DNA of 64,000 bases. Source: Otis tarda. Its lineage: Eukaryota; Chordata; Aves; Otidiformes; Otididae. The notes under the pieces are model-generated. The model ran no database searches. It had not been told where the DNA came from and was given only the letters and a program-made list of their open reading frames with translations. Both the position numbers and the translations under genes were made by a program. Below, piece by piece: positions 38,899 through 50,716 of this stretch. The number at the start of each line of letters is the position of its first letter. Position 1 is the first letter of the stretch. The stretch covers positions 213,045,553 through 213,109,552 of the forward strand of contig CM048552.1 of the NCBI GenBank assembly GCA_026413225.1, given 5' to 3'.

Positions 38899-40370
38899 GG
38901 GAAGGAAGGAAGGAAGAGAGAGGAGAGATGGTGCCAGGGGAAGGTGAAACATCCCAAGGTGATACCTCTGTCCTTCCTGGTGAGACACAGCCCACCCGGA
39001 GCAAACAGTTCACAGCAGCCCCATCATGCTGTATCTCCAAGGGCTTTCCAACTCTTTCTGCTCGAAAGAAGGGTGGCTGCAAATCACTGGCCAAATGCTG
39101 CTTCCAACAGCCTGCCTTGGTCACGGTGCTCTGCCTGGCTCCAGCAAGCAAGAGCAACCAGCTGAAATCACGCAAAAAACGAAGGAAAAGACATCCTCCC
39201 TGGCGGGACTCTGTCTGGGCAACGCCTCCAGCCCTGACAGAAGGATTTTAAGAGGATCCCATGCGGCTTTGGCTCTCGGAAAGGCAGCAGCTCCCAACCT
39301 CCCATCTCCTAAAAGCCCTGTGGGGCTGCTGGCTTCAATGAGGGGGGACAAAGCGAGGAGATGACATGAGGCTGGGTGCCCCTCGGCGCTGGCCCGGGCA
39401 GCCCAGGCCTTCTTTGTGGGCTTTTTATTTATTTTTGTGGTTGGGGTTTGGGGTTTCTTTTTCTTTTTTTTTTCATGCACAATAATCTCCAGGCCTCTTT
39501 GCCGCCTGTGGCTCTCAGTGTGCAGCTGCAGACCCTCCGCCGAGGAGATAATAAATACAATCCTGGCCGTTATTGTTCCAAACAGCACAGCTGGAGGCTC
39601 CTGTCTTGTTCCCCTCCCAGCCTTTCTTCCTAACCTCCTCTAATAATTCTCGCAACATGACGCTGTGAACAATGAACGCCAGCGAAACCGCTCGGTAGAG
39701 CATCAGCCGGGGCTTCAGGACGAAGCGCGTGAGACATTCGCTACGCCCAGCGGGTCTCCTGCAAGATTTGGTGAAGGGGGGATTTGAGGAGGGGAAGGGG
39801 GTCTGGGTAATGCTGACAAAGGGTTTAGCAGCAGGGCGTCATCCCCACCGCGGTTCTCAACCCAGATGATGCTTCACTGCCCCAGTGATGTGGTGTTGCG
39901 GCGTCTCCTCAGCTCTTTGCCTCGCCTCCTTGGCCCAGGATCCGCCAGCCCCTCTTGGCTGGTGCAGGGCCTTGGAGAGGTCATTTAAAGTGGGTTGGGA
40001 GAGCCACATCCTGAGCAGGACCTGTTTCTCACTGCTGATGTTACCACGAGTCCCTATACATGTGCCTCACTTTCCCTCCTGATACCTTAAGGATGATTAA
40101 CCCAAGAGGTGTTCATTCCTATGTGGGGCTACCATCAAATCCCACCAATTTAACTGGGAATGGAACACAAGCCAAGATGTCCCATGGAAAAGCCCCCTGC
40201 CAACATCACCACTGCCACAACTGGTCCAGCCAAATGCCACCACTCTCCTCGTGCACCACATCCAGCTCCTGCCTTGCCTGCCGTGCCATGGAGATGCCAC
40301 AAGTCACCCAGGACGTACACAACGATCTTCCTTTACCATTTAACCCTGTATTAAGCCACCTCCTAACCCA

Positions 40371-40572
40371 ACAGGAAAGATGGGGAGAAACTCTTTAGCC
40401 TGTTGTGATAGGACAAGGGGTAATGGTTTTAAAATACAGGGAGGTAGATTCAGACTGGACATGAGGAAGAAATTTTTCACAGTGAGGGTTGTGGAGCACT
40501 GGCCTAGCTTGCCCAGAGAGGGGGTGGATGCCCCATCCCTGGAAACATTCCAGGCCAGGTTGGACAGGGCTC
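40371..40572 (+). mobile_element. CR1 LINE fragment truncated at both ends
   Basis: Sense-orientation CR1 from 'caggaaagatggggagaaac' through 'aggaagaaatttttcacagt' to 'ccaggttggacagggctc', then abrupt non-CR1 sequence. The last 110 bp or so and the octamers are missing, so the 3' end was lost after insertion. It is antisense to TSKU. Confidence 0.92.
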
Positions 40573-42329
40573 ACCATGCACCGTGTTGCGAATGCAGGAG
40601 GTAGGGACATCACCACGGGACATTTGGGGACAGACCAGAAGAGCAATGTGCATGAGACTGGCCAGGTTCGGAGTCACCCTGTGCTGCTGAGCTGGAGATC
40701 TCTTGCCAGAGGTTGCAACGCCCCGGTCCTAGGCAGAAAGAGGGGCTGCGCCTTGGGTGGCAACTGCGCCTCTGCACTGGGATGAACGGGCTTTGGAGGA
40801 AGGGTCTCCTCCGTCCTGCTGTGCGAAACCTGGCCTCGCCATGCCCCCTGCTGCAGACATCTCATTCTGGAGGATGGGAGGAAAACGGGCGATTTTGGGG
40901 TCAGGGATGTATCCTATCACTTCAGACATGATGGGGGTGAGGAATCCCCTCTGGTTTGACCCATCTGCCACAGCAGGGCTTTAAGCCTCAGTTTTTCCCG
41001 ATGACGGTTATCTTATTCAGAGTCAAAAAAAAAAAAAGTAAGGTCCTTATTTCTGTCCCCACCCCTGGGTTTGAGCTGCCGGGCACGAACGAGTGGAAAA
41101 GAGAGGAGTCAGCATCACAAATACAGGGGCAGCAAAAAAGGAGCAGGAGGGGGGGAAAAGGGGAAGGAAAAGAAAACCCACAGATGCCGGCACTCAGATA
41201 TTATACCCGGCACATGGCCCTCCGCTCAGCTACGGAAAAGATGAAGTGCTTTTTTTTTTTTTTTTTTGCTTTTTTTTTTCCCAGTTTGCCACTGCTCCAG
41301 CAGGCAGATTTCCAGCCTGGTTAATGCAGCTCAGGAATGTCCCGCGCTCCGGCAGCCAGGTCGGTTTAATCTCGCGCAGCGTCTGCAGGCTGGAGTCGGG
41401 GGGAGGCCGGGGAGATTCTCAGAGCACATATTTCCTGCTCCACTCCAAGAGGGAATGATGAAAACTCCCAGGAAATTAAAAAAAAAAAAATTAAAAAAAG
41501 CAATACGAATGAAAATCTCAAGGCTTCCCTGTAATGAACGGCTGAGCCATGCGTACGTTCCCCTTGAGAGGTCCAGGTGCCAAGTTTTAAGACAAGAAAC
41601 GGCTTGCTCAAGCCAGCCTTTATCTCTTCCAAGCCCTCAACATCTCAGAAGTTTCTTCTGATAGCCTGCCAGGCGGCCAGCACGGCGGCTACCGGGGGGT
41701 GCCGGGGGTCAGGAGGGCTTCCGGACAAGGATGCCTTGTCTTATCCCACCCTCTGCTTCTCCCCAGCTGACAAGTGAGGAGGAGGAGGGAGAAGAGACTG
41801 AAAGAGGAGAAAAAAACTGAAAAAAAAAAAAAAAAAAAAGCACTTAGGGATGGAGGGAAAACTCTAAAACTCCAGAAGATGGTGCCTCACCTTTTTTTCC
41901 CAGCTCTGTCTCGCGCCGGGGTGGCACACGCCGCTGTTCGGTGTGGGGCTGGGGGAGCACAGGATGCTTTTTCCTATACCTAAAATAAAAAAAAAAAAGG
42001 ATTTTTGCATGCTTTTTTGTTTGTTTTACAGCTCTTTTCTCCCAATTTCCTGCCACCCATTCAGTGCTGTTTTATTCCTCGCACTCAATCTTAAAGAGCA
42101 GGGGTGCAGGAGACCCTCACCCTGACCCTGCAGCCTTCCCTGCCAGTCTGCCTCGCCGTCGGAAATTAATGTCCCCTGGGATGTCCCTCACGTCCTTATT
42201 CCCTCCGGGCATTTTGTAATTGCTCCCCTCTGCCTCTGCCAGCAGCTGCTCAAATTCATTCACAAACCAGCAGCACCTCGCCCTCTCCAAGATGCTGCAA
42301 GGGAAAAAAAAAAACATCTGGGTGCTGCC

Positions 42330-43260
42330 ACCCAACCTTTCGCCCGCCCCGGTCCTGAGCATCGCTCGCTCCCGCGCACCCACTGCTGCTGGAGTGGGAC
42401 CCCGCATCGGAGCGGGGGCGGTGATGGGTCAGGGCCTCACCCACGCACGAGCAAACGCCTCGCGTGTCGTCTCCGGGACTGGCTCCCGTGGGTCACGGAG
42501 GGACACCAGCCATGCCCTGTGCCAGCGCGACGGCAGACGCCAACCCGCTTCTCGCCTTCGTTGCCGGCCAAGTTCAGACTGCAAATTCTCCCGGGGACGC
42601 ACCAGGCTCCCTCCCATCCTTTCAGCATCCAACACATCCATCCATCCTTATTCCCGGAGAGATCGGCGAGGCGTTGGTCTAACCCCGCCTTCCCCCTGTG
42701 CCTCTTCTGGGTTATTTGCTCTGCTCTCACCGCTGCGATGAAGCCCCGCGCGCTGGCGGGCGAGCTTTGGAGCGGCGATCAATGCAATATTTCAGCGCGA
42801 CGCCAGCGATCGGCACCGGCTGCTCTCCGCAGAGCAATGGCACAGTGTCCGCCCAGACAAGTTTCCTACTGTAACTTCAGTGAATGCGGTTATTCAGCCT
42901 CACGGCAGTTGATTTCTCAGGGCAGACAACCGGGGAAATCTTTTCGACTCCAGGAAAACTGGAGGCTCCCCGCCCGGCCGCCGCGATGAACGTCGCGAGC
43001 TCGGCACGGCTCGCCGCTCTCTCGTGACGCCCGTGCTCCGATGCTTTCGCCGCCACCGAGTTGCGTTGGCGAACGGCGATGGCGAGCGTCGGTGAACGGA
43101 GGCGATGCCGCTTCCCCGCGACCCTGAGCCGCCAGCTCCATCCTCCCCAAACCCCAGGCAGAGGGGTGAAGCTGACGGACCCTTTTGTTTCCAGCCAGAG
43201 GGCTGGCACGTGTTGTGGTTGGCGGGGCTAATAACTGTGCAGCGGTCTGCGCCTTTTAAT
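42330..43260. promoter_or_regulatory. CpG island, left part (near inferred TSKU promoter)
   Basis: GC-rich and full of CpG, densest at 42340-42560, 42730-42830 and 42960-43130 (for instance CCGCCCGGCCGCCGCGATG-like runs). The rest of the window is strongly CpG-depleted, so this is a genuine island and probably unmethylated promoter-proximal DNA. Together with 43890-44720 it is the only large island in the window and lies upstream of TSKU on the minus strand. A transcript start on either strand is possible. Confidence 0.65.
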
Positions 43261-43375
43261 GACTGCAGCATTAATAATAAGTTTCCATGGAGCTGCGTAA
43301 AAGTTTACAGGGTGTGTGCATTAGCAGGGGAACCCCGTGCTGTCTGACCTCCTGCTTCAAAAGTCACAATCGACA

Positions 43376-43515
43376 CCTTTTTTTTTCCCTCGCTTTTTTC
43401 CCTCGCTTTTTTCCCTCGCTTTTCTTTTCCCTTGCTTCTTTCCCTTGCTTTTTTCCCTTGCTTTTTTTCCTCGCCTTTCCTTTTTTTTTTTTTTTTCCTT
43501 GCTTTTTTTTTGCGT
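43376..43515. repeat. T-rich minisatellite inside the island
   Basis: About nine irregular copies of a 12-13-bp unit, TTTTTTCCCTCGC or TTTTTTCCCTTGC. Further poly(T) runs follow to about 43568. It splits the CpG island into two halves. The reverse strand gives a spurious Lys-rich frame. Confidence 0.9.
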
Positions 43516-43913
43516 TTTTTTTTTGTTGTTGTTTTTAGTTTTCTTGGGTTGTTTTTTTTTTTTTTTTTGCAATAAGAGAACAAATAAAACCTGGTCTGCT
43601 TCTTCTCCCTTCCCAACTCCCCCCGCCCCCCAAACACAAACACACCTTCCCCTCCAGCTTAATCCACTTAAGGGAATGGGAAATTCCCAAATTCCCAAGC
43701 AGGGAGCTTTGCCTTACCCTTATCTCTGCAACCCCCTCCTCCACTTTCCAGCCTCTTCACCCCATCGCTCCCCCCTCCTCCTCATCTTCTCCTTTCCCCC
43801 TTTACCTCGGATCAGCTGCAAACCCCTGCGAGCCTCCCAACACCAGAACCCGACTTAAAAAAAAAAAAAAATCCCTCTCTCCTCTTCCCAATCGACTTGC
43901 TGGGAGGGAAAGG

Positions 43914-43943
43914 CGGGGTGGGGGGAGAGGAGGGGAGACAGGG
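43914..43943 (+). other. Potential G-quadruplex motif
   Basis: Four or more G-runs of at least three with loops of 1, 6 and 5 bases (GGGGTGGGGGGAGAGGAGGG and onward). It fits the G3+N1-7 rule. It lies on the strand that would be the template for a minus-strand TSKU transcript. Confidence 0.6.
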
Positions 43944-44619
43944 AGCCCAGTGTGGAATCAAAGCCCCCGGAGCGGGCGGGGAGGCGGTGCGGAGGCTCCA
44001 GCTGCAGCCGTGGCGATCCCGAGCGCTCTGCCACAACCCACCATTGCTCGGGGAGGGGGAGAAGGAGAAGGAGAAAGAGATCCCGGCTGGAAAGGTTTCA
44101 TCCCGCTCCGGTTGCAGCTCGCCGGGGAGAAAAAGCTGGGCTGGGTGTTCTTACCCACCTCCCCCCCAAAAAAAATTCCCCCCGCCCCCCCTTCGGAAAG
44201 CAAAAGGTGGGGAAAAAGTACTTTACCTCCACGCGAGACCTCTGTCCTCCTCCCCACCCCGCGTGTTTTACAGCCGATGCCCCCCCGCCGCCGGCCGCTG
44301 AGCCCCGACGCGAGGCAAACTCATCACACCGAAAAAAGTTTCCCTAGTCGGAGGTTTGGGGAGGGGGGGGAGGGTGTCCCCAGCAGACACCCCCAGGGCT
44401 GGCCCTGCGCATCCCTCCCAGCTCCCCGGGGGAGGTGGCAGGGAGGGCTCAGTCCTCCCCAAAAATGAGAGATTGCGGGGTGGGGGTGCAACACCCGGGG
44501 AAGGGGATGGGGGAGGCAGGGGGGCACTCACCGGGGTCGGTTCCCACGGCGAGGCGGCCACGGGGAGCCGGCAGCAGCAAGGCTGGAGGCCGGCTGTCCC
44601 CTTCTTCCCTCCTTCTTTT

Positions 44620-44677
44620 TTCTCCTCCTCCTCCTCTTTCTCCTCCTCCTCCTTCTCCTCCTCCTCCTCCTCCTCGT
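44620..44677. repeat. (CTC/TCC)n trinucleotide tract
   Basis: Interrupted TCC repeats, broken by TTTC and TTC. The reverse-complementary (GAG)n tract lies about 100 bp to the right (44777-44803), so the two could pair as a long imperfect hairpin within the candidate first exon/promoter. Confidence 0.9.
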
Positions 44678-44776
44678 CCAAGGCGTGCAGCTGGCCGGGC
44701 AAGCGGGGCTGTCCCCTTCCCCGCAGGAGGAGGGAGGAGGGAGCTCAACAGATGGCTGCACACAAGGGAACATCTG

Positions 44777-44808
44777 GGAGGAGGAGGAGGAGGAGGAGGA
44801 AGGAGGCA
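44777..44808. repeat. (GGA)n trinucleotide tract
   Basis: About eight GGA units, GGGAGGAGGAGGAGGAGG and onward. It is complementary to the tract at 44620-44677. Confidence 0.9.
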
Positions 44809-44857
44809 GGACTTGCACCTGGCTGTGCCACTCCTAAGCTGCCAGACCCCCCTTACT

Positions 44858-44882
44858 GGGGGGGGGGGGGAAAGGAGGGGGG
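44858..44882. repeat. G-homopolymer, 13 G plus further G-runs
   Basis: A run of thirteen G, then AAAGGAGGGG and more G into 44882. It is a likely sequencing/assembly trouble spot and another potential quadruplex. Confidence 0.85.
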
Positions 44883-45061
44883 ATGTCAAGCCAGCTTTGC
44901 ACACAAGCATCCCCTTCTCCTTTCTGCTCTGCATCCCCCCCACCCTGGGTAACGCAGGGTTTTTTTTGGGGGGGGGACTCGGGCTGCGCGTGTTGGTTTG
45001 GGGTGCAGTGCTCCCGATTCGGCACCCAGACCCACCACCAGCAGCTGGAGCTAATAAATGA

Positions 45062-45162
45062 TCATAGAATCATGGAATCGTGGAATGGTTTGGGTGGGAA
45101 GGGACCTTTAAAGACCATCCAGTCCAACCCCTCTGCAAGGAGCTGGGACATCTCCAACCCCT
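45062..45162 (-). mobile_element. CR1 LINE fragment (about 100 bp, 3' end only)
   Basis: It starts 'tcatagaatcatggaatcgtgg' and continues through 'gtttgggtgggaagggacc' to 'gctgggacatctccaacccc'. This is a very short 5'-truncated insertion at the edge of the CpG-rich block. Confidence 0.93.
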
Positions 45163-46732
45163 GAAATAGAGTAAAACACCAAAAGAAAAAAAAAAAAAAG
45201 CAGGTGGTAGTCCACAGTGTGGGGAACAGAGAAGCTGGATCCCATCGTTGTAGGATGGGCAGTGTCTGGGGCTTCACCAAGGAGAATGCAAAGGAACAAC
45301 CCCGCACCAGGTTTATTTGGCCCAGTGGTGGCTCCAGTCGTGATGCTGGTATTGGAAAAAAAAAATAAAAAAAAATCAGATGCCTACTTAGTGTCAGGGT
45401 GCTGGGAGACCATTTGGACAAGGGAAAAGGGACCTCAAGGGTCCGTGAGTCACAGGGGACTCATCCCACATCGCACCCCTCATGCTAGCCACGGCCAGTG
45501 GCCTGTCATGGGCCCCTGCCAGATTTGCCCGTTTTTAAAAAAGTTCAGGTTCAGAAGGCACAACCAAGCCCCCTGTGTTTATTTCCTGTGTCGCTGGTGC
45601 TTTGAAACACGCCGCATCCAAAGTTTGCTCAGACGGTTACCCGCCTCTCGGCAAGCGCCTTGCTGGGATTTGCGTTTAGCATCTCTTTGCGATGGAAAAG
45701 CGGTGAAAAGGCAATTTTTCCGTCTGCTCGGCTGCTTTTTCCGAGCGCGTAAAGCCCGTCACCCCCCAACCTTCCTGAAGATTTGGAGGGTGACCCCCCC
45801 GCCAGCAAGCACCGCTCTGGTCAGGGGGGCTGGGGCTCGAGGCAGGAGATACCAGGAGCATCAGGAGGAGATCGTGGTGGTTCCTCTCCACGTTTCCAAG
45901 GTTATGTGCTCGCTCCATGCCCGTGTATCCAGATCTGCTTTGTAGGAATCGCCTCAGACTCTGAGGGCTCTGCCTGGGAGAGGACGAGCAGCTCCAGCGA
46001 ACCAGACAGAGGAAACCTGTGCTCAGGACTCAGCTGAGCCGCATGCTTTGGGGGAAAACCCTGGGAAAACCCCATCATTGTGATTTTTTCTATGTAAAGA
46101 TGGCTCCAGACGGAGTGGTCTGCTGCAAGCATCCGTTCACCCAGGTCTTTGCACTGCTCATTTTTATAGGGGAAGTTGCTAAGCCGAAAGCTTTTGTTTA
46201 ATTTTCCATTTCATTCGGTTTTTCCGTGCCTCATGTTAGGCCCTTGCTGTGTCAAAGCTGGCCTTGGTAAAGCAAAACGCCGGTTTGAAGCTGGAGGAAT
46301 CGGGAATTAAACTCTGTGGCCTAGATAAAGTCCAGTGGTCAGCACTGCCCTGGCTGGTGACCTGAAAGGAAGGACTGAAAAACATGAACCTGGCTTAAAA
46401 CCTCTGAGTTTTGCTGAAGAAAGATCTCTACATTTTGTTTTCTTTATTTGAAGCCTAAAAGGAGCACGTTTTGCAATAGCTGCTCCTAGACGGACATGGG
46501 AAAACTGTATATTCAGAATTTTTGTTGCTGAGATGAAAAAATAGCCAACTGACAGGTGTTCTGGCTTGAACCTGTAATTCTAAGAGAGATTTTAATAAAA
46601 TTTCCCCAGTTTGAAGGAGTTGGCCAAAATCATACCAGGGAGACACCTGACAATTTAATTCTGGGTGATCTGGGGACAGGGGTTAGCCCTGGTGTGATGC
46701 TAACACAGAATTATTCCTGGTGTGTGTCTGTA
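45163..46732. other. Gene-free stretch upstream of the island
   Basis: It contains a 242-codon plus-strand frame (45217-45945) that crosses an A-rich run and has no recognisable domain; I treat it as chance in GC-rich DNA. Nothing else is identified. Confidence 0.5.
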
Positions 46733-47095
46733 GAATCACAGAATCACTGAACAGTTTGGGTTGGAAGGGACCTTCAAAGTCCACCCAGTCCAACCCCCCT
46801 GCAAGGAGCAGGGACATCTCCAACCACATCAGGTTGCTCAGAGCCCCGGCCAACCTGGCCTGGAATGTTTCCAGGGATGGGGCATCCACCACCTCTCTGG
46901 GCAACCTGTTCCAGTGTTCTACAACCCTCAGTGTAAAAAATTTCTTCCTTATATCCAGTCTGAATCTACCTCCTTGTAGTTTAAAGCCATTACCTCTCAT
47001 CCTATCACAACAGGCCCTCCTAAAGAGTTTCTCCCCATCTTTCTTATCAGCCCCGTTTAAGTATCGAAAGGCTGCAATAAGGTCTCTGCTTCTTA
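46733..47095 (-). mobile_element. CR1 LINE fragment with intact ORF2 C-terminus
   Basis: It begins 'agaatcacagaatcactgaac' on +. The minus strand keeps an uninterrupted ORF2 C-terminal frame with [20 protein letters not shown] and [16 protein letters not shown]. The open frame through about 360 bp suggests a recent insertion. The 5' border is approximate. Confidence 0.95.
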
Positions 47096-49142
47096 ACTCC
47101 TTCAACCCTCTGCCACTGAAACCTGCATTTCTCCCGGAAGTGGAGTGTCCTCCTTCTGGTGCTCAGCCCGTGCCCTGCAGAGTTGGATGACAAAGTGATG
47201 CCTCGTGCTGCCGTGGTCCACACCTGTGTGGATCGTGAAACCCTCTGTTGCAATGCACCTTGAGTGGACAGTCCATAGATGGATGACGGTTCCTCCAGGA
47301 AATATAATAACTCTTGTACACTGCTGCTGCAGAAACCCTAACAGGTCTGGAGACCATAAGACATTTTCTCCCAGCTCGGTTCCTCCAGGGCCACGCTGAG
47401 CCTGCCTCTGACTTTCCGTTTCCAGAAGACACTGGCTCAGTGCCTTGCTTCTCAACATCTGATAACATCATGCCTGGTTTGGCTTATTAAAATCCAGACA
47501 ACTCTTAAGCCAAGGGGAAGATATCTGAGTCACTCCGAGTTTCTCCTGAATAAATTCTAATAGACACGTATCAGGTAAAAGGAGTTAAAGAGTGAATGAG
47601 GATTACACAAGCTGGATTAGTAAGAAAAGCCAGTGTTGGAGTTTTGCCCCGTGGTGTTTGAGTCCCTCCCTGAGATCTCATTTCCCTTTTCTTACGCAAT
47701 TCCAGGAAAGGAGATTTCTCAAACTGTTGGAGAAAAAACCACAAAGCCCGACGAGTGCCTTGCAATCCCCAACTCTGATCTTCTCCTGGATGTGTCCCCC
47801 TCCCTGGGTATTCCTGCAGAGGAAGAAGCTTTCCCTTTCGGCTGTGCAAGGGATTGCTCATGAACTCTCTCCGTTGTGGTTGCAATGGAGCAGATGTCTT
47901 AGGAAGTTGTCCAAGCTTGATTGCATTTGATGGGATTTCTCAGAAGGAAGCACCCATGGCAGCAGCCAGCATGATTGCTTCTGGAAGAGTTTAGTTATTG
48001 CAAGTAGTTAAAAAAAAGAAAAAAAAAAAAGCTGCCCACAATAATAGCAAATGACAATCACTTGTTCCCACTGGGAAAATATGAAGGAGGTAGGTCTATC
48101 TGACTGCTCTGGGAACATTTCCCATCCTTGTGGAAGTCCTGTAGTAAGTCAGAACTACAAATAGAAATTTTTTTAAACTCCCATAACAAGCAAGACTTGA
48201 AAAAAGCCCCACCTGAAGCTGTGCCCATGGCATTCAGGGGAGCTTGGCAAACTTGGAAACACATTGCACTCCACTGTACTCAACCTTGGTCAAACATACA
48301 GGTTATTCTGTAGGTCCATCATCACTCTTTGCCACCGGAACGCATCTTACGGAAGTCCACCCATCAGTGATTGACTGCAATCAACTCACTTGGTCTGTGC
48401 TGACCAATGGACTTGTATGGAGAACTGGGCCAACTCTTTGCTCACAACGTTGATTATATTTTTCTTGATTGAGAGCAATTAGGTAGAATACATGAAGAAT
48501 ATTTGAGGAAGGAGGCAGAACCCAGCTCCTGGGTTCCACCAGTCCTGGTGGAAGCCCCATGGCTATCAGCAAGGGTCAAGGTTCCTCTTGCTCATTATTC
48601 CTGCCTGATCACATGAATTTTTTTCTCTTTAGTGCCTGGTGACCCACCTTGAGCAAGAGGGACAGAGGAAAGTCCCCTCCTCACTGTTTATCCCCTGTCT
48701 CTCCTGTCCCCTCACTCCAATTGCTCCATAGCCTGTTGGTTTCGACATTGACTTGGCTAGTGGCTAGTGGTTTTTGGCTTCCTTGGGCTGAGGAGGCCTT
48801 CTTTTATGTGTTTTGACCAAAATTCAGTAGCAGGAAGGGAGGGCAGCTCCGTCTCCTTGCTATTCAGTAGCCTAGCTCACAGAATATCATGCAGGACCAC
48901 TGAGTTTCCTATGGCATCACCTTGGTCCCATCCATTGAGGGGGAAAAGAAGGGTCTCATTCAGATCCACTGAATCACCCCTTGACTCGTCTCCATGAACA
49001 GTGGAGGAGACCTGGCACTTGAGATAGTTTTGTCACCTCACTGGGGCCAAGCATTGACTTCTTAGGTATTGTGAAGCCTAAATAGCCTGGCCAAGGGAAG
49101 TGTGGGCTTTTGTCCATCTGGCTGTATTAGCCTCTCATGGCA
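47096..49142. other. Gene-free stretch
   Basis: Unique sequence with only short chance frames. A poly(A)-rich patch lies near 48008-48032. No gene can be supported. Confidence 0.5.
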
Positions 49143-49269
49143 AGTGGTGGATGAAGCTCTGAGCAACCTGATCTGGCTGGAGATGTCCCTGCTCCTTGCA
49201 AGGGGGTTGGACGGAATGGGCTTTGAAGGTCCCTTCAACCCAAACCATTCTATGAGTCTATGATTCTAT
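49143..49269 (+). mobile_element. CR1 LINE fragment (about 125 bp, 3' end)
   Basis: From 'aagtggtggatgaagctctg' through 'ggagatgtccctgctccttg' to 'attctatgagtctatgattc'. The start joins two normally distant CR1 words ('gtggtggatg' then 'gaagctctgagcaacc'), so an internal deletion of about 45 bp removed the intervening segment. Confidence 0.92.
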
Positions 49270-50341
49270 TTTGAGTCTCTCATTGCAGATACTGACTTCC
49301 CTTTGACATTAGCCAATATTTAGCTCTCGAGTTAATAAATATTTAGATTTCCTTGGATGAGATCAATGTGTCCTAAGCTCTTTCGACTAGTTCATTCTAC
49401 TCTACTGAGTTCATTCTGTTCATGAAAGGTCACACCCTCAGCTGTGTTGAATGCTATCTGGAGTCATCATGGTTCATAAGATCACACAGGGAGGGAAGTA
49501 AAGCACAAGGATTTTTTTTTCTTCTAATTTTTGTTTGAACAACTTCACACTGGCATCAGCAGATCAATCTGTAGACTGAAGGAGTACTGGCATCTTGCTA
49601 ACACCGTGCTGGGATTTCCACTCAGTTCCATGTCTTTGGATCCTCAAATCCTCAGAGGTTTCTTCATCTCTGTTTCCCATATGAACAGGGTGGAATCAGA
49701 GGCCGTTTGAGAAGGTGGAAATCTTTGAAAATCAAAGCCAGACGGTGCAGTCCGTATTTACCCCCTCAATCCATACTGAAAGAGTCTCCATCGTGCATCC
49801 AGGGAGCCAGCACTACTTTGATGCTGCAAGCTACTTTGGTCATCTCATCCCAAAAAACAGATATTGAAGCATGGGATGAGGCCCTTTATCCAGACAATCA
49901 GAGACTTGAAAATCCTCTTGGAGGGCTGTCTGGAAAATAAGACTCATTTACACTGACAAGGTGAGAACTAACGAGGCCAGAACTGTATACTGTGCATGCA
50001 GACTACAGGGACAGCAATCAAGATGCAAGCTCAAAGAATAAACGTCTGCGGTTTTGGGTCCAAAACTCCAAAGTTATGTGAAACTTTTATCCCTGAAAAC
50101 TCTTAAACACTCCTTCAACATTTTGCAGTTAACTTCTGCAGAGGGTTATGAGTTTCACTAAACACCTGTGGCCTTTGTTAAATGTCGGGGTTGCTGAAAC
50201 AAGCCCTGCAGCAACATGTGTTGTGGAAAAAAAGGGAAACAATAGATGATATTTAGCTATTTTTTAAAACGCTGTTGTTGGTGAAAGCTGTTGACACACT
50301 TTTCCTGCTCCCTAAGCAACAAAACCTGGTTTCATAATCTC
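49270..50341. other. Gene-free stretch
   Basis: Unique AT-rich sequence; nothing identifiable. Confidence 0.5.
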
Positions 50342-50716
50342 CCTAGCCTGGAGAAGAGGAGGCTCCGGTGACACCTTATAGTGGTCTTCCAGTCCCTCAA
50401 CGGGGCCTACAGGAAAGATGGGGAAAGGCTGTTCAGTAGGGCCTGTTGTGATAGGACAAGGGGTAATGGTTTTAAGATAGAGGGAGGTAGATTTAGATTG
50501 GATATTAGGAAAATATTTTTTACAATGAGGGTTGTAGAACACTGTCCCAGGTTGCCCAGAGAGGTGGTGGATGCCCCATCCCTGGAAACATTCAAGGCCA
50601 GGCTGGATGAGGCTCTGAGCAACCTGTTGTGGTTGGAGATGTCCCTGCTCCTGGCAGGGGGGCTGCACTGGGTGGGCTTTAACGGTCCCTTCTAACTCTA
50701 ACCATTCTATGATTCT
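50342..50716 (+). mobile_element. CR1 LINE fragment (about 375 bp, 3' end)
   Basis: From 'agcctggagaagaggaggctc' through 'gatagagggaggtagattta' to 'accattctatgattctacac'. About 100 codons of the ORF2 C-terminus are still open ([16 protein letters not shown] and [16 protein letters not shown]). Confidence 0.95.

Larger units (their letters stand above)
29557..44531 (-). other. TSKU: Inferred TSKU first intron (about 15 kb)
   Basis: The acceptor side is well supported at 29556/29557. The donor side is inferred: on the minus strand a CCCCG|GTGAGTGC donor occurs with intron start at 44531, inside the CpG-rich block. Other donor-like sites in the same block are GTAAGAAC (44147-44154), GTAAAGTA (near 44226) and GTAAAGGG (near 43805). 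The interval carries four CR1 copies, poly(T) runs at 35108-35131 and 41250-41279, and otherwise unique sequence. I found no second coding exon in it. Confidence 0.45.
43890..44820 (-). promoter_or_regulatory. TSKU: CpG island, right part: candidate TSKU promoter and first exon
   Basis: CpG-rich sequence (43960-44050, 44260-44330, 44520-44600, 44670-44720) with strong G/C strand asymmetry. On the minus strand a good splice donor, CCCCG|GTGAGTGC, ends a candidate untranslated exon at 44532. That exon would join the acceptor at 29556. The distance and the one-coding-exon plan fit what is known of TSKU in other vertebrates. I cannot fix the transcription start, and no TATA box stands out. An opposite-strand or unrelated promoter remains possible. 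Confidence 0.5.
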